Assembly (NCBI GenBank): GCA_017577715.1
Contig: PKRC01000010.1
Coordinates: 1 to 64,000, forward strand
Length of the DNA stretch: 64,000 nt
Source: Clostridia bacterium
Lineage (GTDB): Bacteria; Bacillota; Clostridia; Caldicoprobacterales; Caldicoprobacteraceae
Direction of reading: 5' to 3'
Shown piece after piece: positions 32,975 to 42,969 of this stretch. The notes under the pieces are model-generated. The model was not told the origin of the DNA. It searched no databases and saw only the letters and a program-made list of their open reading frames with translations. Both the position numbers and the translations under genes were made by a program. Numbering within the stretch: position 1 is the stretch's first letter; each line of letters opens with the position of its first letter.

Positions 32975-34825
32975 TCATTGCGCTGAGCACTCCATATTAC
33001 TCTCTTCTGCCAACTCCTCTTCCAACTGACTCTGCAATGCCCATAGCCTCTGGTACAGGCCGGGCTGCCTGATAAGCTCTTCATGGGTACCCGACTGAAC
33101 CAACCGCCCCTGATCCAGCACCAATATCAAATCGGCTTCGGCCAAGGTGGTGATGCGATGGGATATGATAAAGGTGGTCACCCCTTTTCGCCTTTCCTTC
33201 AAAGCCCTGCGGATCTGTGCGTCGGTTTCGGTATCGACAGCGCTTAAAGAATCATCAAAGATCAATATGGAGCTGTCCCTGACAAGAGCCCTAGCAATGG
33301 CAACCCTTTGCTTTTGCCCACCCGAGAGGGTTACCCCCCTCTCGCCTACTAACGTGTCATACCCCTTTTCAAATTGCTGTATAACATCATCAAGTGCAGC
33401 TACGCGTATCGCCTCTAAAATTTCTGCCTCCCCCGCACGGCTATTGCCCAACGCTATATTTTCCTTTATGGTCCTGGAGAATAAGAAAGGTTCTTGAAGC
33501 ACAATGCCTATATGCTGGCGCAGCCATTTTTTGTTTATCCTTTTAAGCTCAACTCCGCCGATGGTAATGGAACCTCCCTGGTAGTCATATAACCTCAAAA
33601 GCAGGTGAACCAATGACGACTTGCCAGAACCGGTAGGACCAAGGATGGCAACAGTCTGCCCCTTCTTCACCTTAAAGGATACATCTTGAAGCACCGGACG
33701 GCCTTTTTCGTACTCAAAATAAACATTCCTAAATTCGATGTCCGCATTTAGATCGGGCTTGAGCCCGTCCTCGTTCATATCCTCCCTCGGCTTATCCAAG
33801 AGCTCCTTAACCCTTGCCAAAGAGATCTGGGTCCGCCCCATGTCAGTCAGTATTCTACCCATCTGCCTAACCGGCCACAACAGCATACCCTCATAGCTCA
33901 TGAAGGTCAACAGAGTCCCGAGCGTCATAGTGCCCTGAGATGCCCAATATACTCCTATGACCAGCACTATCCCCATCTGAAACATTATGAGGAAATCCGA
34001 AATGGCCCAGTAATTGGCCATCAACCGCATAAGGCGGTATGATAAGTCCCTATATTCCCTATTCTTATCATCAAATTTCTTAATCTCGTAAGCTTGACGG
34101 CCAAAGGCCCTTACCACCCTTATCCCCGTCAGGTTCTCCTGCAAAACGGTGGTCAACCTTCCTTCAGCCTCATCAACTAGACGAAATGCCTCCTTTACTT
34201 TTGAAAAAAATATGTACGAAAAGACGAATATGATAGGGACTACAGCCATGGAAATAAAGGTCATCTTCACATCGAGGTTGAACATTATGACAAGAGCCAT
34301 GGTTAGGAGAAACAATGTTCTTCCAATTTCTACCAGTTGTACGGCTAAAAAACGCCTTATGGTCTCCACATCAGAAGTACAGCGCTGTACCCAGTCACCT
34401 GTCTCAGCCTTCACATGCTCATCATATGGCAAATTCTGAAGATGGTCGTAAAGCATATTTCTTAAATTTCTTGCGGTAGACTCGGAAGCCTGTGCCGTCC
34501 ATTTGCCCCTCATATACACGGCTGCTCCGTTTATCAGGCTTATGGCCAGCAAAAACAAGCCACATATCCACAGATTATGAGCCAGGACATCCCTGCCTCC
34601 TAGGCGTAGTATGACATCCTCCATCCAGTAGGGGATATCTATTGGCTTATTGCCAATGATGGAATCCACTGTTGTCCTTACAACCAGCGTCGGCATTAGG
34701 GAAAGCAGAGCAGAAAAAGCGGTAACGACTACAGCCCCTGCATACCGCATCCTGTTGTCCTTCATGAGATGCCACAACAATCTCCACGGACCAGAGTTCA
34801 TCCGACTCATGTGAATCTTGAGCAC
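32975..34825 (-). CDS. ABC exporter half-transporter, degenerate-site subunit
   Basis: Protein of 616 aa with six transmembrane helices and a nucleotide-binding domain. Walker A is GPTGSGKSS and the signature LSGGQ is normal, but Walker B ends LIFDDSLSAVD, with Asp in place of the catalytic Glu. That is the hallmark of the degenerate site in heterodimeric exporters. Its partner is the downstream 610-aa gene. The start is uncertain: GTG at 34825 is very close to its AAAGGAG site, with ATG five codons later. It begins 54 bp after the DUF362 gene and may belong to the same long transcript. Confidence 0.93.
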   Translation of the reverse strand: MLKIHMSRMNSGPWRLLWHLMKDNRMRYAGAVVVTAFSALLSLMPTLVVRTTVDSIIGNKPIDIPYWMEDVILRLGGRDVLAHNLWICGLFLLAISLINGAAVYMRGKWTAQASESTARNLRNMLYDHLQNLPYDEHVKAETGDWVQRCTSDVETIRRFLAVQLVEIGRTLFLLTMALVIMFNLDVKMTFISMAVVPIIFVFSYIFFSKVKEAFRLVDEAEGRLTTVLQENLTGIRVVRAFGRQAYEIKKFDDKNREYRDLSYRLMRLMANYWAISDFLIMFQMGIVLVIGVYWASQGTMTLGTLLTFMSYEGMLLWPVRQMGRILTDMGRTQISLARVKELLDKPREDMNEDGLKPDLNADIEFRNVYFEYEKGRPVLQDVSFKVKKGQTVAILGPTGSGKSSLVHLLLRLYDYQGGSITIGGVELKRINKKWLRQHIGIVLQEPFLFSRTIKENIALGNSRAGEAEILEAIRVAALDDVIQQFEKGYDTLVGERGVTLSGGQKQRVAIARALVRDSSILIFDDSLSAVDTETDAQIRRALKERRKGVTTFIISHRITTLAEADLILVLDQGRLVQSGTHEELIRQPGLYQRLWALQSQLEEELAEESNMECSAQ

Positions 34826-34879
34826 ATCTCCTTTCCAGTTAATTGTCGCCCGAAATCCGTTTTTACAATGGAAAAGGCA

Positions 34880-36034
34880 TCATTTAAACAGCCTAAAAAA
34901 CCAGTTTCGCCTTATGAAGACAGCTTTATGAGGACATAGTTCTTGGCAGCAATAACAGCGAATACAGGTACCTAGATCAATGCGTGGCTTACCATCAGCC
35001 ATTTTTATGGCTTTGGGCGGGCAATACCTCGCACAATCGCCACACCCCACACAAGCCTCATACCTTATCATGGGATGTGGTCCCAAATAGAACTTCAGAA
35101 ACTCCGAAAGCCGGTTGTCGCTTTCAAGAGCCCTCACCAAAAAGCCCAGCTTTTTGGAATCGGGCAGCTTAAAGTCAAGTACACGGAGCTCATCAAACGA
35201 ATCCCCTATAATCTCTATATCTTCCAGCCTGCTGCTGCATAGCCCCCGTTCTTCAGCCCGCTGTACGGTGCATATCCTTTCAACCGGCAGCCCTACCAAT
35301 GCGGCCGAAACTACATCGAGTGCATAAGGGCTTGGGCTTATAAGAAGTGCACCTACATGACGCGGCCTACCAGCCGACGGCCCATTGCCCTCCATTCCTT
35401 CTATGCCGTCCATCACCGAAAGAACTGGCTTCACGTAAGTACATATGTCCACAAGCAAATCGGAAAACTCTTTCAGCTTCTTCATCCTTAGATGGTATTC
35501 GGCCTTGGTCATGCCGGGGATAACGCCGAAAAGGTTCTTGACTGCCCCGGTAAACAGGGTCAGTTCGTGGGTCTTCAGCTTTGCCAAAGATATGACGGCA
35601 TCCACATCCTGCAGCACCCTTATCACCGTCATGCGCTTGGCCACCTTTCCCTCAGGGTGGCTGATTTCCACTATATCGGTGTCGTAATTGAGGAGAGCGC
35701 CAGTCCTCTCATGTACTTCTTCCATGCCACAAGCCCTGTATATGCCTTTTAAAGCCCTCTCGGTATATAGCCCCCCGGGGCTGTCGGCAATTATGGGTAT
35801 AGCCCCTGCCGACTGCACAGCCCTCACCACGGCCTCCACTACGGCAGGATGCACAGTTACGGCTTCCTCTGGCCTTTTCCTCGACAACAGGTTGCACTTG
35901 AGCAAAACCTTCATACCGGGCTTTATGTACTTTTCAATGCCACCTAGCAGCTCCACACCCCATCTTACGGCCTTTTCAACTTCCTGGCGGTCATAGCTTC
36001 CACACCTCATTAATGCTACCGGCCCGTATTTCAT
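34880..36034 (-). CDS. DUF362 domain protein with C-terminal 2[4Fe-4S] ferredoxin
   Basis: Protein of 384 aa from the ATG after GGGGGA (one base after the rhomboid stop). Residues ~10-300 are DUF362 (VLLKCNLLSRKRPEEAVTVHPAVVEAVV, DSPGG, KLKTHELTLFTGAVKNLFG). Residues ~325-375 carry two ferredoxin cluster motifs: CVGCGDCARYCP and CIRCYCCQELCP. DUF362 proteins are probable iron-sulfur oxidoreductases of anaerobes; the reaction is not established. It is packed in the lrp-aminotransferase-rhomboid run. Confidence 0.88.
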   Translation of the reverse strand: MKYGPVALMRCGSYDRQEVEKAVRWGVELLGGIEKYIKPGMKVLLKCNLLSRKRPEEAVTVHPAVVEAVVRAVQSAGAIPIIADSPGGLYTERALKGIYRACGMEEVHERTGALLNYDTDIVEISHPEGKVAKRMTVIRVLQDVDAVISLAKLKTHELTLFTGAVKNLFGVIPGMTKAEYHLRMKKLKEFSDLLVDICTYVKPVLSVMDGIEGMEGNGPSAGRPRHVGALLISPSPYALDVVSAALVGLPVERICTVQRAEERGLCSSRLEDIEIIGDSFDELRVLDFKLPDSKKLGFLVRALESDNRLSEFLKFYLGPHPMIRYEACVGCGDCARYCPPKAIKMADGKPRIDLGTCIRCYCCQELCPHKAVFIRRNWFFRLFK

Positions 36035-36035
36035 C

Positions 36036-36944
36036 CTAATTCCCCCATAACCACTCATACTCCCACAAGCCCGCATCAAAAGATTCATGACCTATTGGGC
36101 ATTGCAGTAATTCACTGTAAAAGAGCGCTTCATGCGCTGGAGCATGGTAGAAATTCTCTATATACATAACCATTTTATCGTATTTTCTTTGCCCAATCCA
36201 CAGGCCCAACACAAAAATAGCAACTATAAGCGCCCACACCACTACCTTATCCGACAGCTTACGCTCCCGATATAATCCCACAGCATTGGCTGCCAAAAAA
36301 CCTCCTATGAGGCCTCCTATATGCCCCCAGTTGTCGATTCCCGGCTGAATAAAACCAAACAACAGATTGATGCCGATTATGATGAACAACCTAGGCCCAA
36401 ATACGCGCTTAAACAACGTGCGATTTCTTTTGCGAAAATAGAGCAGAGAACCCATAAGGCCAAATATGGCGCCAGAGGCGCCGGCTGCCGGATTAAGACT
36501 AAAGAGGTAGCTAAAGAGGCTACCCATCATCCCTGACAATACATATATTCCAGCAAACCGAATTTTACCGTAAAGCTTCTCTGCTATCGGCCCGTATATA
36601 TAAAGGGCATACGAGTTGAACAACAGGTGCATAACTCCGACATGCAGAAACATAGCGGTAAAAAGGCGCCAGTACTGCCCTGCAGCGATCAATTCGTTCA
36701 CCTTGGCGCCAAAGTATACCAGCTGATAGCTTAAATTGATATCAAATACCGTACCTATAAAGCTCATGATCAGCCATACAGCAACATTTAACCCTAGTAT
36801 GACATACGTAACGTAGGGGGGCCTGGGGTCCATTCGCATACCGCCGTTACTCCAATCATCATACGTTCCGCTCGCATCCCATTCATCAATTATCTCATAC
36901 TCCCCTTCTATGATGTCCGGGTCGCGGTCCCATTCATGCTTCAT
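36036..36944 (-). CDS. Rhomboid-family intramembrane serine protease
   Basis: Protein of 302 aa. An acidic cytoplasmic N-terminus of about 40 residues is followed by six or seven transmembrane helices. Family marks are HVGVMHLLFN, the catalytic Ser in GASGAIFGLMG and the catalytic His in HIGGLIGG, so the enzyme should be active on transmembrane substrates. The start is the ATG with GAGGAGG 5 nt upstream; the six-codon longer form overlaps the aminotransferase gene. Substrates are not predictable. Confidence 0.93.
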   Translation of the reverse strand: MKHEWDRDPDIIEGEYEIIDEWDASGTYDDWSNGGMRMDPRPPYVTYVILGLNVAVWLIMSFIGTVFDINLSYQLVYFGAKVNELIAAGQYWRLFTAMFLHVGVMHLLFNSYALYIYGPIAEKLYGKIRFAGIYVLSGMMGSLFSYLFSLNPAAGASGAIFGLMGSLLYFRKRNRTLFKRVFGPRLFIIIGINLLFGFIQPGIDNWGHIGGLIGGFLAANAVGLYRERKLSDKVVVWALIVAIFVLGLWIGQRKYDKMVMYIENFYHAPAHEALFYSELLQCPIGHESFDAGLWEYEWLWGN

Positions 36945-36958
36945 GATAACCTCCTCAA

Positions 36959-38137
36959 TCACAATATCTTTTTTAAAAAGTTGCCTATGCGCTTTATGGC
37001 TTCATTGATGTTGTCGATAGAATAGGCATAGGAACACCTTATAAATCCTTCACCGCTGGCTCCAAAAGCATTGCCCGGGACTACAGCGACTTTTTGATCC
37101 CTCAACAGCTTTTCGCAAAACTCCTCGGATGTCATGCCTGTCTTCTTTATGGAGGGGAAGACGTAAAATGCCCCTTTGGGTTCATAGCATTCCAGCCCTA
37201 TCTCCCTGAAGCCGTTTACCATTACTTTTCTCCGCATATTATACTGCCTGACCATATACTCCACCGAAGCAAAACCATCTTCGAATCCCTTTCTAAGGGC
37301 CTCAACGGCCGCCACCTGGGCCATTATAGGAGCACACAGGGTAGTATATTGATGGATCTTCACCATAGCGCTGATCAAAGCGGGATGGCCTGCAGCATAC
37401 CCCACTCGCCAACCCGTCATGGCAAAGGCCTTGGAAAAGCCGTTTATGACTATTGTACGTTCTTTCATGTCTGGCAAGCTTGCAATGCTGACATGCTTAT
37501 AGCCATATGTCAATTCCGCATAAATCTCATCGGATATGACTATAATATCAGTACGGCGCAGTACCTGCGCAATTGCTTCTAAATCCTCCCGAGTCATAAC
37601 AGCTCCAGTAGGATTATTGGGATAGGGTAAAATCAGCGCTTTGGTCTTGGAAGTTATCTTCTCTTCCAGCTTTTCCGGGATCAAGCGAAACTCATCTTCG
37701 GGCCTACACTCCACTGGTATGGCCTTGGCTCCTGTAAAATGGACGCAGGGCATATAAGCCACATATGAAGGATCGGGTATCAAAACCTCATCCTCCGGAT
37801 TGAGGATGGCCCGCAACGCCAGATCTATGGCCTCGCTAGCACCAACGGTCACCACTATTTCGTTCTTTGGATTGTACTCAAGCCCAAACCGCCTGCTCAA
37901 ATAGCAGCTTATGGCCTTTCTGAGCTCCGGCATCCCCCAGTTGGAGGTATAGCACGTCATTCCCTTTTCCAGGGAATAGATACACGCCTCGCGCACATTC
38001 CATGGAGTTATGAAGTCGGGCTCTCCCACTCCTAGGGAAATGACGCCTTCCATCTCGCTGGCTATATCAAAAAATTTCCGTATGCCCGACGGCGGTACCT
38101 CCTTCACCCGTTCAGCAATCATACTCTCTACGTTCAT
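36959..38137 (-). CDS. PLP-dependent class I/II aminotransferase
   Basis: Fold-type I aminotransferase of 392 aa. The PLP lysine is in NGFSKAFAMTGWRVGY, with PNNPTGAV and SDEIYAELTY nearby as expected for the aspartate/aromatic/alanine group. It transfers an amino group between an amino acid and a 2-oxo acid; the exact substrate is not decidable. Its ATG overlaps the stop of the Lrp/AsnC-type regulator gene (ATGA), so the regulator probably responds to the same amino acid. Confidence 0.92.
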   Translation of the reverse strand: MNVESMIAERVKEVPPSGIRKFFDIASEMEGVISLGVGEPDFITPWNVREACIYSLEKGMTCYTSNWGMPELRKAISCYLSRRFGLEYNPKNEIVVTVGASEAIDLALRAILNPEDEVLIPDPSYVAYMPCVHFTGAKAIPVECRPEDEFRLIPEKLEEKITSKTKALILPYPNNPTGAVMTREDLEAIAQVLRRTDIIVISDEIYAELTYGYKHVSIASLPDMKERTIVINGFSKAFAMTGWRVGYAAGHPALISAMVKIHQYTTLCAPIMAQVAAVEALRKGFEDGFASVEYMVRQYNMRRKVMVNGFREIGLECYEPKGAFYVFPSIKKTGMTSEEFCEKLLRDQKVAVVPGNAFGASGEGFIRCSYAYSIDNINEAIKRIGNFLKKIL

Positions 38138-38616
38138 GGTACGATCACCTGCCTGTAATCCTTCTCTTCGTCTTCCAACACAACTCCCTCTACTTTATAC
38201 TTCTTCAAAACAAAATGGGTAGCCGTGCTAAGCACTGAATCCAGCACAGACAGCTTTTCGGCTACGAAAAAAGCCACTTCCTTCATGGTTCGCCCTTCAA
38301 CCATTACAGCCAAATCATAGTCTCCCGACATAAGGTAAACCGATTTAACCTCGGGAAACTTATAAATTCGCTCCGCGATGGCATCAAAACCCTGATCCCT
38401 CTGGGGGGTCACCTTTACCTCTATAAGGGCAGTCACGTATTCACGGTCGGTCTTATCCCAGTTTATTATGGTATTGTATTTAACTATAACCTTGTTTCTC
38501 TCCAGCTCCTCTATCTTTTGCTTAACGGTCTCCACATCGGTACCCAGCATCACTGCTATCTCTTCAGGGGTTCTTCTACTGTCCTCATTCAATATTTCAA
38601 GAATTTCATTGACCAT
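38134..38616 (-). CDS. Lrp/AsnC-family transcriptional regulator
   Basis: Protein of 160 aa. An N-terminal helix-turn-helix (residues ~1-60: RRTPEEIAVMLGTDVETVKQKIEELE) is followed by a RAM/AsnC ligand-binding domain (VTALIEVKVTPQ, SVYLMSGDYDLAVMVEG). It likely binds an amino acid and controls the operon it leads, made of aminotransferase, rhomboid, DUF362 and possibly the ABC exporter. GGGAGG lies 8 nt before the ATG. Confidence 0.93.
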   Translation of the reverse strand: MVNEILEILNEDSRRTPEEIAVMLGTDVETVKQKIEELERNKVIVKYNTIINWDKTDREYVTALIEVKVTPQRDQGFDAIAERIYKFPEVKSVYLMSGDYDLAVMVEGRTMKEVAFFVAEKLSVLDSVLSTATHFVLKKYKVEGVVLEDEEKDYRQVIVP

Positions 38617-38680
38617 AAGCCAATCCTCCCATTCTCACATGAAGGTATATATTTGGATAATTGTATCACCTGTTTATCCT

Positions 38681-40054
38681 TTACGTCAATACACGCCTTA
38701 AACCCTTGGGATAATAATTCTTCAGCATGCCATCGGACAGCTTACCCCATCCCAAAGAATAGCCATCCACCGTTACCAACACCCATCCCTTTCCATCAAA
38801 TCCTGTAAGGGTAAACCCTTCCAGATATCGCACTACCTCTTCTGAATCGCTTGAAAATTCAATGGTTTGTACTACCGATTCCTTCCTGGATGCCATAGCC
38901 AGGGCATGGCCAGGTATAAACCTACCCTTTTTGATGGTCCCCAGCCTTAAGCCCGGTCGCAATACCTTAAGCCCGCTTAAGTCGGGAAGGGAAGGCGGTA
39001 TCCAGTACAGCTGTTCCTTGCGCATATAAAGATAGCCTTCTATGGGCTCTCTCATATATTCCTTAACGAAACGCTCGTACTCAAGCGGCAGCTTGCTTAT
39101 CCCCCTGCGCTTGTAGAAAAGGGGTAGGCTACTGCTACCACCATCCGCCTTCTTTTCAAACAGCGCCATAAAATGGCCTTCACCCTTTATCTTATGCGGC
39201 CAAAGCCGATAAGCTTTTGCAAGCTCCGGATTCCCGCTTGCCCATTCGGGGACTCCCCTATCAAACCATCTGAAGCGCACATCATCCACCAGCGAAAAAT
39301 TGGGGTGTTCCTTTAAAAACCAGTCTACTACCCCTTCGTTTTCTTCGGGAGAAAAGGTACAGGTGGAATACACCATTCTGCCGCCCGGAGCCAGCATCTC
39401 AGCTGCATGCTTCAATATGCTCTTTTGCCTTACGCTGAGCCTATCAGGTAGGGTATAAGACCACACTGAGCACATATCCGGCCTCTTTCGAAACATGCCT
39501 TCGCCCGAACAGGGAGCATCCACCAGTATGCGGTCAAAGTAATTCTTGAACACCGCCGCCAGCCTGCCCGGCGTTTCCTGGGTAATAGCAACATTTCTGA
39601 CACCCAACCTCTCCAGATTTTCACCCAGCACTATAACGCGGGAGGCATCAATTTCGTTGGACAGCAAAAAGCCCTCCCCTTTCAGCCGCGCAGCTATTTG
39701 GAATGACTTTCCTCCGGGCGCAGCGCACAAGTCGAGCACCTTATGCCCCGGCTTTACTCCTAAAAGCTCAGCCGGCGCCATGGCGCTGGGCTCCTGAATA
39801 TAATACAGCCCTGCATAGTAGTAAGGGTGCTTGCCCGGCCGATCCTCATTGCCATAATAAAAGCCAGCTTCGGCCCATGGAACTGGCTTCAGCTCAAAAG
39901 GTGCAATGGATAAAAAATCCTCCGGAGCGATCTTCAACGTGTTCACCCTTAATCCCTGATACGGCGGATTTTTAAAACACCCCATAAACTCGGCATATTC
40001 TGGGCCTAAAATGCCCTTCATCTTATCCATAAAAGCCTCAGGCAAATTGGTCAC
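38681..40054 (-). CDS. RsmF/NSUN-type rRNA (cytosine-5) methyltransferase
   Basis: SAM-dependent RNA m5C methyltransferase of 457 aa. The catalytic Cys pair is seen in DAPCSGEGMFRK and YSTCTFSPEENE; SAM binding is by LDLCAAPGGKS. The C-terminal third (~300-457) looks like the extra domain of RsmF/YebU-type enzymes that act on 16S rRNA. It is translationally coupled to manA by an ATGA overlap, a pairing with no obvious functional logic. Confidence 0.92.
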   Translation of the reverse strand: MTNLPEAFMDKMKGILGPEYAEFMGCFKNPPYQGLRVNTLKIAPEDFLSIAPFELKPVPWAEAGFYYGNEDRPGKHPYYYAGLYYIQEPSAMAPAELLGVKPGHKVLDLCAAPGGKSFQIAARLKGEGFLLSNEIDASRVIVLGENLERLGVRNVAITQETPGRLAAVFKNYFDRILVDAPCSGEGMFRKRPDMCSVWSYTLPDRLSVRQKSILKHAAEMLAPGGRMVYSTCTFSPEENEGVVDWFLKEHPNFSLVDDVRFRWFDRGVPEWASGNPELAKAYRLWPHKIKGEGHFMALFEKKADGGSSSLPLFYKRRGISKLPLEYERFVKEYMREPIEGYLYMRKEQLYWIPPSLPDLSGLKVLRPGLRLGTIKKGRFIPGHALAMASRKESVVQTIEFSSDSEEVVRYLEGFTLTGFDGKGWVLVTVDGYSLGWGKLSDGMLKNYYPKGLRRVLT

Positions 40055-41130
40055 CTTTTCGCATCATCTCCTTCAAACAAACCTGCAATGTCCTTAAGCT
40101 GATCTTGGGTAAAGCCTTTAGCTTTAAGCGGCTCAATTATGTCTTTTTCCTTATTGGGAACAAACGCCTTTATTATGGTACACTCTCCTTCAATCACATA
40201 ATCCCCCAAACAAGCAGGTATAAGCACCGAATCTCCGGCTTTGAAGGGCTGGCTTCCCCGGCTGTAAGTTATCTCCCCCTGGCCCTCCACCACCGTCAAC
40301 GTAAAGAATTTAGACCCATCGGCCGTCTCCTTCATACAGCCATGGCATTCCAGCTTTTGTACAGCAAAATAACTACAAGCCACATAGTATATACGCCTGC
40401 CGCCCTCCTCTTCAACTGGCAGCCCTGATAGCTTATCCTTTGCAAGCCTGCCACTGAAATCTATCACATCCAGCGCTTTGTCGACATGAAGCGCCCTGGG
40501 CTTGCCATCATCCCCTAGCCGGTTCCAGTCATACACCCTGTATGTGGTATCGGAATTCTGCTGAATCTCGCAGATGAGAATTCCTGGTCCTATGGCGTGC
40601 ACCACCCCTGCCGGTATATACAGAACATCTCCAGCCTGCACTTCGACGCTTCTCAGGTATTTCTCCAGCCGTCCAGCCCTTACGGCCTCCTCAAACTCTT
40701 CCCTGGTTGTTCCAGGCACAAGGCCATAGATCAGGCTGGCACCAGGCTGTGCATGGATTATATACCACATCTCGGTCTTTCCCGATCGACCATCTTCATG
40801 CAACGCCGCATATTCATCATCCGGGTGCACCTGCACAGACAGAATTTCGCTAGCATCAATAAGCTTTATGAGCAAAGGAAACTCATTCCCAAATCTCATG
40901 TGTACCTCTTGTCCCAATAGCTGGCTTCCATAGGAATCGATGAGCTGCCTCAAGTTCATTCCCATTAGGGGGCCATTGGCAACCACGCTGGTACCGTTGG
41001 GATGGCAGGCTACATCCCAGCTTTCCCCTATCTTATTAGACGGAAGCTTCCTGCCATATTTCTCGTAAAGAGTACTACCACCCCATATCTTCTCCTTTAA
41101 TATGGGTTCAAATAGCAATGGATACAGCAC
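40051..41130 (-). CDS. manA: Mannose-6-phosphate isomerase, class I
   Basis: Zinc enzyme of 359 aa that interconverts mannose 6-phosphate and fructose 6-phosphate in the cytosol. Cupin-like beta barrels show the metal ligands in SVQVHPDDEYA, KTEMWYII and VVHAIGPG. The start is best placed at GTG, 8 nt after GGGGAGG; an ATG ten codons earlier has no site. It fits with the GH2 beta-mannosidase at 15.6 kb as part of mannan use. Confidence 0.93.
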   Translation of the reverse strand: MLYPLLFEPILKEKIWGGSTLYEKYGRKLPSNKIGESWDVACHPNGTSVVANGPLMGMNLRQLIDSYGSQLLGQEVHMRFGNEFPLLIKLIDASEILSVQVHPDDEYAALHEDGRSGKTEMWYIIHAQPGASLIYGLVPGTTREEFEEAVRAGRLEKYLRSVEVQAGDVLYIPAGVVHAIGPGILICEIQQNSDTTYRVYDWNRLGDDGKPRALHVDKALDVIDFSGRLAKDKLSGLPVEEEGGRRIYYVACSYFAVQKLECHGCMKETADGSKFFTLTVVEGQGEITYSRGSQPFKAGDSVLIPACLGDYVIEGECTIIKAFVPNKEKDIIEPLKAKGFTQDQLKDIAGLFEGDDAKR

Positions 41131-41250
41131 AATGGTCTCCTCCCCACCGCTAATCCTCATTCACATCGAAAAATTTTGCCGATCAATTATCAGTTACCCT
41201 ATTTATTATAACGACTCAAGGCCAAAAAATGAAGGATGATGTTTCAACTA

Positions 41251-41276
41251 AAAAGCTTCCGGTTAAATCCGGAAGC
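41251..41276 (-). terminator. Intrinsic terminator of the VanW-like gene
   Basis: An 8-bp GC-rich stem (GCTTCCGG/CCGGAAGC, 41255-41276) is followed on the minus strand by TTTTTAG. Confidence 0.85.
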
Positions 41277-41290
41277 GCAAAACCTAACAT

Positions 41291-42832
41291 TTAAGCCTGC
41301 CCATCGGCGCCGTTTTCGGTTGTGGGCTCACCGCCGTTGTTTCCATTGTCATCAGCCTGCTCACCCGGCTTTTGCGTCTCCGAAGGAATTTGAGTCTCAG
41401 GAATTTCCTCGGCAGGTTTTGGCGGGCCTACTCTTTTCAGTCCCACAATCCTGGGATAATTGCTGTATGCCTCTTTGACCCTCTTGATTTCCTTTCCATC
41501 CTTGTAATACACGCGGTAGGTCTGGACCTTGATTCCTGGCCTGGACTCGTATTCTATAATCTCCTCTCCGGGATTTAAAGTGTTGTCCTGCACCACTTTT
41601 TCGGCTGGCTTTTCGGTCTGCTGCAATATTACCGATACTACCTCTATCTTATCGTAATCGGTAGGCGCCTTGCCGTATACTTCAACGTAAAGCCTTCCAC
41701 CTTTTATATACCTGTTGAAAAATACCGGCGTATCCTTGTTGTTTTTGATCTTCAGGTCGAGATTGGGGTAATCCACCGTAGCATCCTGCCCCACTTCGGT
41801 ATAAGTAGAAGGCCATGAATGATGCCATCTCTCCACTATCTCCAGGTCAGCGCGTATAGCAGCGCCGTACAAAGTGGTAGAAGTCTGACAATTACCTCCT
41901 CCCGGTTCATTCACCAGCTTTTTGCCCTCTTTGATGACCGGAGCATCCAAATACCCATGGGCTTTATCCCTGGGACCCGTTGCTTCGTTGAATGAGAACA
42001 CCTCCCCGGGATCAAGGCGAAGTCCATCAAAGCTTTTCGAGGAAAGGGTTATATTATGAATCCTCTGAGGCGTTCCACTCAACTTGGTGGAATAAACGGC
42101 AATCCTGCTGGTCCAAGTTTTAACCTCTTCCAGAGTATATTTAGGGTAAAGCGTTTGAACCGGGATCTCATAAGGAGTAAAGTCCATCGCATCCACCTTG
42201 GCCTTTATATCGGCCATAGCCTGTTCAACCAGCATCCCTCTCCCTATGACCTCTTCCGTAAAAGTAAACTTTGGGTCACTGTCGGGATGAAACTCGATTT
42301 GGGCGTCAACGGGTTCAACGTTTATCTGCTTGGCAATTGTCTGCAGTTCATCTTCAAGAAGTGAGACATCGTATGTCAAGGTAGTAGTAAAATGTCTCCC
42401 ATTTCTCCTGGCTTCATATATATCCATAAGCCGCTGAAAGATGTTGCCCCGTCTTCCCACCTGATAGGCTTCTCCCACTACTTCCTCTATGTTGAAACTG
42501 GCGCCAATATCCCTGTAGGTGTATTCCCACTCCAGCTCTCCATAGCGCAGTACTAACTTCATGGCATCCAACTGGGGCTGATGACGGTCACTTACGGCTT
42601 TCAACCCTTCCTCAAATGTCAACCCTTGCAGCGGTATGCCGTCAACCGTCACTCCTGGATAAAATCGGTCGCTGTTTAAAATGCGATAGGCAAAAGCCCC
42701 TATTCCCAAAGACGCTAAAAAAATGATTGTAAACAATATCATCAATGCCGCTTTATATATCCCATCTTTTTTCTTACGGCGTACAGCCCTTCTCTTTACA
42801 GCTTGCCGCTTAGACTGAGTCGTAGATTGCAT
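41291..42832 (-). CDS. VanW-family / G5-domain cell-wall protein
   Basis: Protein of 513 aa from the ATG 8 nt after GGAGG. A basic N-terminus (KRRAVRRKKK) precedes one membrane anchor (residues ~27-50). A PG_binding_4/YoaR-like region follows, repeated over ~60-230, then the VanW domain (~255-400: FNEATGPRDKAHGYLDAPVI and GGGNCQTSTTLY). A G5-like domain lies at ~405-475 and a Pro/Glu/Gly-rich tail at the end. It is exposed outside the membrane and presumably binds peptidoglycan. The VanW name derives from vancomycin-resistance clusters, but no resistance role is implied here. Confidence 0.9.
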   Translation of the reverse strand: MQSTTQSKRQAVKRRAVRRKKKDGIYKAALMILFTIIFLASLGIGAFAYRILNSDRFYPGVTVDGIPLQGLTFEEGLKAVSDRHQPQLDAMKLVLRYGELEWEYTYRDIGASFNIEEVVGEAYQVGRRGNIFQRLMDIYEARRNGRHFTTTLTYDVSLLEDELQTIAKQINVEPVDAQIEFHPDSDPKFTFTEEVIGRGMLVEQAMADIKAKVDAMDFTPYEIPVQTLYPKYTLEEVKTWTSRIAVYSTKLSGTPQRIHNITLSSKSFDGLRLDPGEVFSFNEATGPRDKAHGYLDAPVIKEGKKLVNEPGGGNCQTSTTLYGAAIRADLEIVERWHHSWPSTYTEVGQDATVDYPNLDLKIKNNKDTPVFFNRYIKGGRLYVEVYGKAPTDYDKIEVVSVILQQTEKPAEKVVQDNTLNPGEEIIEYESRPGIKVQTYRVYYKDGKEIKRVKEAYSNYPRIVGLKRVGPPKPAEEIPETQIPSETQKPGEQADDNGNNGGEPTTENGADGQA

Positions 42833-42969
42833 CCATCTTACCTCCACTTATTAGAGGGATCCCCCGTTTTATTTTTATGTGACGTTTATTACTTTCTCTT
42901 TCGCACAATTTATTTATATAGTAGAATAACCTCAGACAGAAGTAAATACATTACGCCATAAAATAATAG

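Noticed and set aside
41291..42832. Vancomycin-resistance function for the VanW-like gene
   Set aside because: VanW/G5 proteins are common in Clostridia and no vanHAX-type genes are nearby.
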